From assembly GCA_036897525.1 (NCBI GenBank), contig JAYMTJ010000081.1, forward strand, positions 1 to 41,987: a DNA stretch of 41,987 bases, in the 5' to 3' direction. Below the pieces are notes generated by a model that saw only the letters and a program-made list of their open reading frames with translations, was not told the DNA's origin and made no database searches. Position 1 is the first letter of the stretch. Each line of letters opens with the position of its first letter. Below are positions 1 to 11,600 of this stretch, in pieces. The position numbers and the translations under genes are program-made. This DNA comes from Pelargonium x hortorum. Taxonomy: Eukaryota > Streptophyta > Magnoliopsida > Geraniales > Geraniaceae.

Positions 1-892
1 GTAAACCCAAACAAACACTTAGAACTCTAAAGAGACATATCTCGTCCGATTTCACTTTATTGAAACTGGTGGCTTTTTCAATCAAAGTGCATCTTTCAGA
101 AGAGTTTGATACAATTTTCTTACTTTTGCTATATGCTAGACTCCCACTTTGTCTATTTCATACACTTTAACCAGAACAAATCAATTTAGAACCCAGAGCA
201 GAGGTCTAATCCCACAAAACTTATCGGAGGTCGGGTCAAACTAGCAAACCCATCTACTTACTTTCCAGAATCTACTCTTTAGAATTCCCCTTCTTGTTAA
301 GCCGGGTAACCTCGAAAAGGAGTACTAGACCCAGAAAGAGCCGATAAGAAAAAGCCCTTTGACTCTACTGCATAGCTTATAGAATTGGGAGCCGAGGAAG
401 ATACAACAAAACCCAGAAGAAAGCCGCGCTAAACCCTTGTTTATAGGTCAGACTAGGAAACCAGCCTACTTTCTTTGACATTACTCATCAATTCCCGCAC
501 CTCTTGCTATCTATTCAACTTCGAGGCTAGCCATAGACTCTGTAACTACGTCCCTCTTTTCAAGAGCTTCACTATCCATAACCAAAACTTTCTTAGGATT
601 GACCCTTCTGCAGCCCCCTTGATACCCCTACTAGACTTCACTTCGCTTTAGGATATCCAACTTTCCTTGGTAAATAACGGCACAAAGAAAGCAGGATAAT
701 CCAGGAATCTGTTACATAACACTTTCTTTCAAAGAATTGACTTTCTTGCTCACAATCCCAGCTCACTCTCTACTTCCTTGTCTTTTTCTTAGATCTAGTT
801 GGTAGGGAAGAGAGTCTAATAGTATACAATTAGAAGACCTGAGAAACAGACTGTAGATCTATAGATAGAACATGAGAAACTTGAGATAGGTA
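1..892. other. Non-coding DNA, no gene seen
   Basis: No open frame with recognisable product and no RNA gene. C exceeds G on this strand. AGTTGGTAG at about 788 resembles a D loop but has no partner arms. Read as organellar spacer. Confidence 0.6.
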
Positions 893-1365
893 GGAAGATG
901 AATAGGTGCGAAGCCCTTCTCATCCAACCAATTCCTATCGTCCAAGAGAGCAAGAGTCAGAGAGACCCGAGAAGCATACAAGAGATAGAGTCAAACAAGA
1001 GAAAGCTGGATGCTGAATAGGGTTGCCCAGGCCCTTGATCAGCCAAGCAAGAAAGGAGGATTTTCACTGCGCTAAAGCTAAACGGAAAGAGGAAGCTAGA
1101 GAGGAAATAGCTACATAGATACGAGTCATAGGAAACTGAAATCAGAGTCAGGAAGAAAGCTGCTAATGCTAAACGAGAGAGTGCTGAATAGAACCAATTT
1201 CTATCCATCCAAGAAACCCAGAGTGCGTGAAAGACTCGAAAGAGAGAGAGAACCGAGATAGGAGTCTAAGAAACTAGAAAGAGAGTGATTAGCTAGATAG
1301 AAACAGGAGAAACTGAAAGAAAGCGAGAGAAGATGCTGCTGAACGTGAAAGGGAGAAGACAGGAC
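893..1365. repeat. Purine-rich patch with imperfect internal repeats
   Basis: The + strand is rich in AAGAGA, GAGAGA and GAAAGC words. A unit containing GAATAG, then AACCAATT(C/T)CTATC and TCCAAGA occurs near 897-950 and again near 1183-1215. A third, weaker copy beginning GCTGAATAG starts at about 1012. A minus-strand open frame (957-1208, 83 codons) runs through it and reflects the lack of pyrimidine-start stop words, not a known protein. Such purine-rich patches are common in plant mitochondrial spacers. Confidence 0.5.
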
Positions 1366-1425
1366 TCAAACCTAATCTAGATGCCATTCATTCTGCGCGA
1401 TCAGATGCTTTCACTCAGCCACAGA
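1356..1425 (-). pseudogene. tRNA-Ser-like relic
   Basis: Minus-strand reading has TGGCTGAGTG then AAAGCAT, like the D arm of tRNA-Ser(GCU) with about 5 nt lost. A small hairpin TCTG/CAGA sits where the anticodon arm should be. A stretch of variable-arm length follows, then a T arm TTAGG-TTTGAGT-CCTGT with four of five pairs. The anticodon is not recognisable and the acceptor does not pair. It lies at the right edge of the purine-rich patch. Confidence 0.27.
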
Positions 1426-1429
1426 AGTT

Positions 1430-4400
1430 GAACCCACCACCATTCCTTCAGCACACTCACGTTCTAACCTCGCATCTCACTAAGTGACTCTTAGCCTACC
1501 AAACCAGAGCCAGAGATAGAGTCTTAGTAATTAGAGTTCTATTTCTCTTATCTAAGTGATTAAGAATAGGTATCACAGATCCGTGTGTCCTGAACAATAG
1601 AATAAGAAAAGCCACTGCACTAAAGGATTGGCCTAATAAATAAGAGGAAACCTTGCTTACTCTATAACATAACTCTCTTTTAAAGGAGTATCAAGCATAC
1701 GACTATGACTTACCGCTATCTGAATCTCAAGAAAACAAACTAATACAGGACTCCTACGTAACAAAAGGATCCCTTTAAACAGAAACCTTTCCTTTGCAAG
1801 ACCCAGGACTTTGGAAACTTCTATCTCAGTCTAGAGATCTAAACCCCAAAAAGTGGAATTGATCCGCTTTTATCTATAGTTTAGAGGCCTTAGGCTTTAT
1901 AATGACTCCTTTCTCGTTCGATTTACAATATATATCTGCAATCTTTATTTGTATAAGTAAAGGCTACTAACCTACCGAAGTCCAATAAGTGAAGTAAAAA
2001 GGCCCTGTACTAAATTCTTTTCTATCTTTCTTTCCCAGATTCCTGCTTAAATAGAGCATGCCCGATAGAAAACTCCCCTTATAACCTTAGAAAAGCCCTT
2101 CCAATTATAGAAAACTTCCTAAGGACAAAACACTGTCACTTGTCAAACTTGACTCGGATTAAGAAAAGACACTAGACTTTTCCCTGCCTTTATCAAAACC
2201 CGGTTAGCCGACTGACTTATAAATGGAAATGGATTGTATCCGCCCTATCAAATGTGGTAGAACCTCTCAAACAACCTGCCCGGACCTCCAGTCTTACTTA
2301 TATAATATAAAAAGGAGTCGTTTCTCTAAATCTTTTTAGAAGCTCTTAATCAGATTGACTCTCAAACCCCCTTGAATCAGAATAGCTACGGAATAAAAGA
2401 GGTCTCATTCACACTTCTAATCTAAGACTAAGAAACCCATAGGTCTCTCTCCTAGTTTGAGTTATCAAAGGACTTTAGCAGAGACATACTAAGTTTCTCG
2501 CTTTTGCTATCCTGAAAATTGCCTTAATGAACCCCTTAACAATGAATCAAACTTTTGAATTCTAACTTGTTCTTTCTCGCTTAAAGAAACCCAGGACTTC
2601 CCAGTCAAAGCTAATAAACCAGGTTATGGATGAAATAAGATAGTGCTAACTAAAGCTTCTCTTTATCGAAAGACTACACTTAACATACAACCTTGACTGT
2701 CCGAATATCCGGAAACCTATAAATAGCAACTCCTTCTCTGGGACTTTCCCGTTAAATCTGATAGGTAAGACAGATTCATTCAAAAAAACCTAAGTTTTAT
2801 ACCTAGAATCTCAAGTGTTTATTCGAACTTTTTAGCATCTGAATTTCTTACTTTCTTGAGAATAGATCCAGTTTGCATTCGGTAAATCATAGGTACGAAG
2901 CCTGAAATTGGAATACACCCCGACTTTTAAAAGAAAAGACCTGTCCGACGAATCCCTATCTGTAAACTAACTATACCTTCTCTTTTCTTTTTCGGGAATT
3001 GGGCTGACTTTAGCTTCTCACTTCAACAAGGCCCTCCTTGAGTCTCAATACCTTTCTATTTCACTCCATTTGAATTTAGAGCCTTTGACTCACTTGAAAT
3101 GCTTAGTAAACCAATCCCCTTTGCCTTTGAAAAAAAATTCTACCCTAACTGGGAAGCGGGGTAGAAAACTACTGACTTGAATGGAAAGGATTTAAAAAGC
3201 TAATAATTCAAATTTTAGATGAAATCAAATCCTGCTTAAGTTTCTATCTACGGTGCTAGAGTTCTGGTATCAAGTAGCCTGTATTTAGCATCAGTTTTGA
3301 CTATGGTTTTTAGAGTTTAGATTCCCCTAAAATAGAGAGAATATTTTGTTAGTTAGGTTAGCTAGACCCAGAGTAGGCAAAAACCCGTACTCAAATGTAA
3401 GAAATCCAAAATATGAAGCAAGTGAATCGAAAAACCCCTACCCACATACAAAAAAGGCCTGTCTGGTGAATCCCTAGGACACCACTGCAATAAAAGGAAA
3501 CTTCTCTTTAAACTAAGAAAAAGGGCAGACTAAGTTTAGCTTCACTCAATAACACATAGGGAAACCCTTTACCTCAATGAAATAAAATAGAGAGAGCAAG
3601 TGCTTCTTTTTCAAAGACTGACTGCCCTGTCAAAGCTAAGAAAATAGGAAGACAGAGGAAAGAAAACAATGCTAAGGAAAGTTTCTATCTAGAATCTCCG
3701 TTAAGTTAGGGTACCCTTTTAATTAAGATTTTACCTATTTGTTTGACCTGTTTAGTCTTAAATTGGAATTTATCATTTTGCTTACTTTTAGTTAGTAAGA
3801 TTTAGACCTACTTTTCGCTTTTTTAATACGGGAAATCTATTTACTTTACTTTCTTTACTTTCCAAATTAGACTTTCTAAGAAAACCCCTGACTTTTGACT
3901 TTAGTTGCAACCAGAACTTTCTCGGATATAAACCCAAACCTCTTATAGCCTCTTTGATCCCAGAAATCTTTATCTAACCTCAGTTATTCCGGCTATTCTG
4001 TATAACTTCGCTCGCAATATTTACTGTAAACAGGTTACTTTCTTTGAAACTCTATACTCTCAAACAAGGGCTTTCATTATCTAGGACTTAGAAACCCTTA
4101 TAACCCATAAAACTTCTTCCTTTGTGACTTGGATTTCTCCCCGTCTTACTTAACAAAACAAAAACCTACATAAAATCAGTATCCCCGAATTCTACGTATC
4201 ATTAAGAGCTTTTACCTTGGTTCCCCAACCCTGCTAAAGTGAAAGCTCTTTTTTACTGGATAACCTCGGAAACATTGTGGACCCGACTACTAGAAAACCT
4301 AAGCCCTATTTCAGTCTTTTGAAACCTCTCCTCACTCTAATTCTTGAGCTACCTCTTTCAGATTTTGAATAGCCCTCTTATCTTAGCCACACCCTACTTG

Positions 4401-5140
4401 CGTATTTACTTGTTACTTGGCTTTAGTTTTTTACAGGACTGAAAAAGGTTCTATACCATACTTTACTTTCTGATGCCTACCACAATAAAAGTCAACTTGC
4501 CTTGTCATACCCTTACTTTACAACTAGACTCCGGATCTGAAACCAGGAAACAGAGAATGAACTTACTTAGCTCTTTATCTCCTCCGATTAGATTACTGCA
4601 AAAGAAAGAGTGTTCCTACCTCTACCTTCAAACTCTTAGGCTTTCCTTATTCATTACTAAAGGGCTACTTGCCTTAGAACTCAACTTGTACTTGTATTCT
4701 TTAGCGTAGTCTGCGCACCCCTATCTTTATCATAACTATCCCCTTTAGTCTTAATTAGATCCCTTCTTTTTTATAGGGTTTTCCTTATGGTAAAGGCAGA
4801 TACTGGAACTCAGGGCATTTCCTCAAAACCTTAAAAACTAGCATATAATTTTGACCTTGAAAAAAGAGGCGCCTAAGAATTGACTTAAGAATCAGGAATC
4901 CCTGATTAGGAAAATTATAGATGAAAAGAACAAAGTTACCCTCTTACTTGCTCCTAAATAACTTTATAAAGGGTTACTTTAGAACCGCCGCAAAAAGAGG
5001 GTTTGAAATCACTTAAATATTAAGAAAGAGAAAGAATTCCTTATCTTCTGATTGATATGCCTTTCTCCTTATGAATGGTAACAAGAATACCTAAATTGAC
5101 AAGACAAGTAAAGCGTAAGACTTTGAAAGCTTTGATGTTT
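1430..5140. other. Non-coding spacer, C-over-G biased
   Basis: No gene or RNA recognised. Sampled lines at about 3.0, 3.9 and 4.1 kb have about twice as many C as G. A 78-codon frame at 4473-4709 has no recognisable domain. Confidence 0.55.
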
Positions 5141-5211
5141 TCTAAATTCTTGATCCGGTAGAGCGGTTGTCCATTGGATCGTAAAGCGAGAGTTCAAATC
5201 CCACAGAATAT
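5141..5211 (+). pseudogene. tRNA-like relic, identity uncertain
   Basis: GGTAGAGC (end of the D arm, 5157-5164) is followed at canonical spacing by a five-base stem strand, a 7-nt loop, a partner strand (GTTGT/ATCGT, four of five pairs counting G-T), a 5-nt variable loop and a T arm with loop TTCAAAT at 5193-5199. The T stem GAGAG/CCCAC pairs at only three positions. Loop CCATTGG lacks the invariant T33, so no anticodon can be trusted. The acceptor strands do not pair well. The right-sized layout supports a tRNA origin, but the element is decayed. Confidence 0.4.
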
Positions 5212-8200
5212 GTACTCCCAAAAAAGTGGATTCGTAAATGCTATGGTACTCTATTCATTTATAGGCCTAAACTTTGCTACTTATTAATAGTCAAATTCAA
5301 CGCAAATACTTACGAGTTTAAGTTCCTTTCATTTGGCAATACAACCTGAATCTCTTGCTTCGATTGGCCAGGTCGGAAAAAGAAACTGGAAGCAGAACTT
5401 TTAGTGAGAAAAGCATTTTCTAATTCAAAAGGATAGACTATGTACAGTAGTAAAATGCTGAGTCAGCTCGAACCCGCGTACACAACCTCAATTTAGGAAT
5501 GTCGTAATTTTTTCTTTGTAATAAGTAATGTACACCTTAAGCCACCTACTAAAAAGCTTTGAGAGTACTCGTTAAAAATGAAGGTCAGACTGAAAGTCAA
5601 GTTCTTCTATATAAATAAGTGATTTTTTGACTTTGAAACTCCGCCGGCTTCACCTAAATAAACTAAAAAAGTCTTAGAACTCGTCCTGTTGCTAACCAAA
5701 GGGTTCTACTATAAAGAATGCCGCAGGCGTGTAAGTAGTAGAGTAGTCTGAGCCGCCAAAAGAAGCCCAGAAATTTCATACAAAAAGCAAAAAGTAAGGA
5801 GTAATCCTCTTTAACTGTATATAGCCTCTCCCCTTTTATAGCTAAGTGCACTACACTAAGCCAGACTTCTATAAGCGAGTTTTTTATGGGTCAAGGGTTT
5901 GAGCCCTAACCAGATTTCTGTACTAATAAAAAACGGATTTCTTTCTTTAGTAAATCCTACTTCATATATAGTTTATATAGTGAAATTCCCTTCAATGATG
6001 GGCTGACGAGACCGCTTTCTCTCGATTTAAGGATAATACTAACTAAAAGGAAGTTTAGGCGAATTTTTTATTTTATAATAGCGGAATTCGAACCCGTGGT
6101 ATTTTATAATTTAGAGTATGCTGCTTTAATCCGGGACTTGAAGATAAAGCTTAACACCTCACTGATATAATTTAGTATCCCAGCAAAAAGGGACCTAAGG
6201 AAAAAAGAAGGGTCAAATTGACATTTATGGAATCCCTTGATAAAAACTATCTCAGCAAAAGTGGTTAGCGGCAATCATAAAAGTCAAGTTATCAGAAGCT
6301 CTTTTATGGTACATACCCAAGGATGTTCAAGTTTATTTATAATGAGAAATAGAATCAGGATACTGCTAAGGTGTATACATCTGTTTAAAAACCCGGTAGC
6401 CTTTTATCAGACTAAGCCTGGATTTATGTCTTTTGAATACTGCTTTCACGGAATAAAGAAGGAGTGATACTACCAACTCTTTTTCTTTTCCGGAACAAGT
6501 AGCTATAGGAACTAGATTTGACTTAGAGGGTGTCCATAGTCCATAGACAAATTTCCTATCCTAGATATATTTTAAGTATACTTAAATAAACCTAATTTCA
6601 AATTTATATTATGTTAATTAAGAAATGTTTCATATGATAAAGAAAGAGTACCTCTGAGTATATTCTTTAGTGAGTCTTCGGGACTTTAACCTTTTTTCTT
6701 CTGTATTAAATCCGCTGTGACTTATTTATACTGAAAGAGAAAATCGGCTGAACTAACTACTCAAAAAAGGTGAGTCACAAGTCATTACCATAGTGTTTTT
6801 ACTTTGAACAAAATCGAAAGAAGATTAAGGGAAAAGTCTCTATACTCTATAAACGAAACCAGATACCAGATAAAGAGTCAAAGTTGGTATCCTTTGAATC
6901 CTTATTATGTAAAATGAAGTCAAGGTCTTTTAAAAAGTTCTTCTTTTTTGCCACGGGAAAAGCTCTTTTAATTAAAAGCAAAACGTTTGCCCTTATCCAG
7001 ATCCAGAGAATCTTTTTTAGTAAATTGGAGTATTAGCTACAGAAGCTGGCACACTTTTTTAGTTTAGGAAGGAAGATGTACTCGCATACAACAAGTGCTT
7101 TAAAAGCTTTATCAAGTTTAAAAGTTATTTTATAATTCGTAACAAAAAAAGGAGTAGTACCAAACCTAGTCTGACCTTCATCTACCCCAAACCAAAGGGG
7201 GGTCCACTCTCCCTGAGTGTGTTGAGAAAAAGTACTTCAAGTATAGAAATTGGACCCGTTTTAAACCAACAGCATTTACTTTTGTTCTGCTTTATCTGAA
7301 CTAGGAATGCTTTATAGATATTCCAAATTAGTTTAGAGATTCTTTGTATACATACAAATTCAATTTTAACCCAAATCCGTTTGTTTTGTAAAAAAAATGG
7401 GTTTACGCCATATTCAAACCTTTTTGGACAGAGTGGGTCAGGCTTTACTCTCGTAGGTTCCTTTTCTTGCCCCTGATAAAAAACCTAAAAGGGGGAAAAC
7501 TTTTTTCTTTTTATGGGATAATTACTTGTTATATCGGGGCACACAGAAAAAACTAAACTACTCTTAACAGAAAACGTAATCCTAGAGATGTTTACTAGCT
7601 CTTAGTGTATTCAGGACAGTTGGGCGGTCGAGGCAAGAAAAGGGAGGCTTTAGTTAGAACTAGTAGCTTTTTTCTATCTAGTTGCTAGTAAATATACAAA
7701 ATCAAGAATTCCGTATTTTTGTAATTTGTATATTGGAGTTCTCCAAAGAAGTTTGGAAGAAGGCCCCTGCGTAACAGGAGTTAAAAAAATGGACTTACAG
7801 AAACTCGTACAAAAGTTTTAAGAAAGGTTTCTAACTGGGATTGCTTGCCACTAAATGTTATAATAACTTTTCGGTAATTTAAAGCATAGGATCAAATTCA
7901 TTTTAGAAGCCTTTTTAGTTCCGTCAGTCAGATAGCAGTGTGCTCTTATAGTAAATAAATAGCTCTATTCTGTCCAGTTTTCTTATATAAGATTTTTCAC
8001 AAAGGAGTTTTTCTGTTAAGACAAGCCAAACCCCCCGCCATTTACTATTTATTGGCAGAGTACCTTACCTAGTTTCCTAACTGTCTAAGCAAATTTTTAG
8101 AATTTAGAGTTTCAAAAAGTTGCGTGAGAAGTCAGTAGCTTTTTAATGAATTTTAGTTATGCTCTATCTTCAGTCTCTATATAAAATGCTTATCTTTTCT

Positions 8201-8633
8201 TTACAGGTCAGTCCCACTTTATTAAACTAGAAATCTTGCTTGCAGAATTATGAATTATTGATGGATCTTTCTTCAAACTTCAAAAAAGTTATCAAAGGGA
8301 CTCTTAGGGATACACCAGGTATTCTCAAAGATTTGACTTATTTGTTTGTTATTGGTTTCTAAAAAAAATCAAAGTATTTGAATTATTTAGCACAGCTACC
8401 CTACTGTAAATTAAGCGACCTATAGTATAGGAAACTAGGTCTTAATCTTTTTCAACTAAATTTCTGAAGCAGCATCCATCGATAACTTTCCTTTTTTTAA
8501 CCGATTCCTATAGTGTACTCTTTCCCTAAGCAAAAACTTTATAATAGGAAGAACTCCACTGGCTGAAAATTATACATAGCCCTCTAAAATATCAAGGCAA
8601 TTTGACTGCTCAGGCTTACCACGGGGCACTTCT
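5212..8633. other. Non-coding spacer
   Basis: Apart from the tRNA relic at 6.1 kb, nothing is recognised. Two short frames (5663-5851 minus, 6237-6467 plus) have low-complexity, hydrophobic or basic translations without family features. Confidence 0.5.
6074..6148 (-). pseudogene. tRNA-like relic, identity uncertain
   Basis: Minus-strand reading gives CGGATTAAAGC, like the D-loop end CGGATTAGAGC. A 7-nt loop CTCTAAA follows at the anticodon position, then a T arm ACGGG-TTCGAAT-TCCGC with four of five pairs. The variable loop is 2 nt too long, and the anticodon and acceptor stems do not pair. A formal CTA or TCT anticodon could be read, but neither is supported by a stem. Decayed tRNA is the best reading. 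Confidence 0.35.
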
Positions 8634-8651
8634 TATATATATATATATATT
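8634..8651. repeat. (TA)9 dinucleotide run
   Basis: Nine perfect TA units. Shorter TA runs lie at about 10898-10911 and 17074-17085. Simple slippage sequence with no visible role. Confidence 0.9.
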
Positions 8652-11600
8652 CTTAGTTAGAAAGAGAATCGTCTAAAAAGACATCTATAATAGAGTTGTT
8701 CTTTTAGTATAGAGGTAAGAGCCCTGAGTTCCCAAAAGATGAAACTAAAACAAAGAAAAAGGCAACTCCTTAATAAAATTCTTTTATAAAAAGCTTCATA
8801 ACACATAGAATTTTACTGCGATTCTGTAATTATAGTCAACTTGTTCCTCGATCAGTGATCAGTGAAAAAAGAACTTTGACTTTGAAATTCCTTTATCCTG
8901 TCTTACTTTTGAATCTACTTTCTATCTCAAAGCTCAAACTGAACCCCCGAAAGGTTAGGAAGACAAGATTCTGCTTTTCACTTACTTACAATAAGAGGAA
9001 TGAGCCTACTTAGAAACTAGACTCTATAACTTACCAACGAAATCCCATAACTCATTTGCCCTAGAATCCGTTGACTTCAGCGGCTAAACTTCCCCTTGAC
9101 TGGATTTCTTGCTCGAGTAAAAGATTGACCTTGGCTCGCATTTAACTTCAAAATCTTCTTTTTATACTTTATAAATAAGACTCAAAAAAATGCCTCTTTC
9201 TCTTTCTGCTTGGCTGTAACCCCACTCTGTCCGGTATAGAATAGAACCCGCCGATTAAGCCCTCCCTCTACCCGAAAGGATTCCTCCTAAATTACTTTAC
9301 GAACCCCTCTTATCATTACCTAAAAACTTTCGAGCTTAAGGCCCCTTACACAGATTCGTAGAGCTAAAAGAAGCACTTTGACTTGTATACACCTACAGGA
9401 CCCCTTTTCACCTTAATTAAGGCTTGTAACCCGGGAGGAATATCCGATACTGCAAACCCTTGTCAAAACCCTAGACTTCACTTTAGAAAAAGCAACTACT
9501 TTCAACGAAAGACTTTACTCCCGAACGAAAAGGATAATAAAAAAAGGGATACGTATTCGATAGAACAATGCTAAAGTTACTCTATAATGCCAATTCTTTA
9601 TAGTTAGAGTACCGAAGTTTTATATATCTTTTTTTTACATATTTAGAGTCCGCACTTACTATGTCTTTATTGAATTGCTTTCCGAAACTTCTTACTCTTC
9701 TTAGTCATGCCTTACGGAGCTTACTAGATGGATCTGATTCCCCTTTATCGCCGGCTTTCCTAGTTCTAATACTTAGACTTCTTATAGGCCTTTCCATTTT
9801 CACTAGACCCTCTTTTAGTTTAGAATCCCCACACTCTACCAAGGAATTTAAATAATAAACCAGTCTCATACAGCACTCCCTTAGGGTATCCGCTTTCTAA
9901 TTTATAAGTAGAAACTGAGAAAAAAGGCACCACACTCCTCAAATCTCCTATAATCTATCCTATCAAAACCAAAGCTAACCCACGAGCTCTATCTTAGGAT
10001 AGGAGGTTTGATGATTGTACTAGCTTCTAATTTTAAAGTATGTACTAAGGTATGTAGGGAACTTTTGAAATATTAGATTAGAAGAAAGAGAACCGTTGCT
10101 CAGCCAAACTAACATACATAGGCAAGGAAGTTTTTCAAGCACGTCCGAAAAGAAACGAATTAAAGTCAATAGATATAGTTTTACAAAAGGCTTTAAATTG
10201 AAAAGTCCAAGAGTTTTCTTTTTTGTGAAAGTATTCTGCTAAAACCCTGTAGGGTAGGGTGCTCCTTTTTATTATTTTATTTTAATTAATAGTAGTGATA
10301 ACCCCCTAACGAAGGCAGTATACTTTTATATTATATAGAACTTATTTATACCATTAACCCGGGTATACTCCGAATTACAAAAAAGGGCCTTAGGTGTATG
10401 TAATTCATAAAATAGGACCCTTTATTAAGTTCCGCATACACTGGGATCACTCTATTCGATATAAAGGTTACACTTTAGTGCGATTGAAAAGGGCCCTTTC
10501 ATATAATAAATTTTAGTACCAAAACGAAGTTTAATTAATGAATTTATTTAGGCAAGCGGAGCTTCTTTCCTTACTAAGAGTCAGTGTAGGGGTAGGGTTT
10601 ATTAAAGACTTTTTATTGGATTAGATATTCATAGCGATCCGTGTAAAAATTGCGGACAAAAAAGTAAGTCAAAGCGTAAGTCTTTTATATTTATTAGGTG
10701 TGATTAATAAAATGTTAAAGGGGTTACCGCCCAGGACAAGCAACTCTCGTTAATTTTGTACTTTGTAAAGCTAAAATCAATTGAAAGATATTGAAGCATT
10801 TAAACACTTTTTAGGGATCCCTCAAGCACTTCATTTTATTAGCATCTCTCGATCCAGTCCAACCAAGGAAATTTCGTTTAGGTTGGTATAATTCTGAATA
10901 TATATATATAGTTAGTACTCCGGGCACTAGGGTAGGGAAAGGGGGGGCTTCCTGTTAATACATTTGTCTACAAACATTTTGTTAAAGAGTTTAGATATTG
11001 AGCTTCTACGTTTTGTTTGCGGAGTGAGTAAGATTACTTTGAATCGACTAGAATTTAGAAAGAAAGGACTCTCTTTTTATCTTGACTAGGGTTACTCATC
11101 TCCATAACGGATCCTATAAACACAAACCTACAAGCTTTTACGAATTCTGAAAGCCCCCTTTCTCACAGTATCTAAAGTAGTAATTTGCCTTGGCTAACTT
11201 CGTAACACTTTGTTCAATTTTGACTATGGTAAAAAGTCTCGAGCTTGTTTTGTAAATAGAATCAGTCTGTCATTCGAAGTAGTCGGCCCTTGTCAAATCA
11301 ATAAAAAGGGCGCAAAAGAGGTCAAATAGTACACCTAACTTAGTATTGAAACAGCAGGTAATTTCAATTATAGGTACAAACTCGGGTACTATTCTTTTTC
11401 TTTCGGATTCTTTTTGAAACGAGCTTTGACAGGTAGGTCCTTGATTTGAGGAGTTATAGTCGGCGACTGTCTGTATATGTATGTAGGTTCCTCTGTTCCC
11501 AACTCTATAAGCTTTGAGTAGAGTGAGAGGCATTATAGGTATAAGTAGTTAAGGCACCACCCGGGTTTTTTTATTTGTTTAGGCTTAGTTATTAGTAGGA

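Noticed and set aside
9661-9855. 64-codon leucine-rich, membrane-like open frame
   Set aside because: Pyrimidine-rich DNA gives hydrophobic translations by itself; no family features.
10085-10110. GAACCGTTGCTC, checked as a group II intron domain V fragment
   Set aside because: The second strand of the domain V hairpin and the catalytic AGC context are missing; no other intron core was found.
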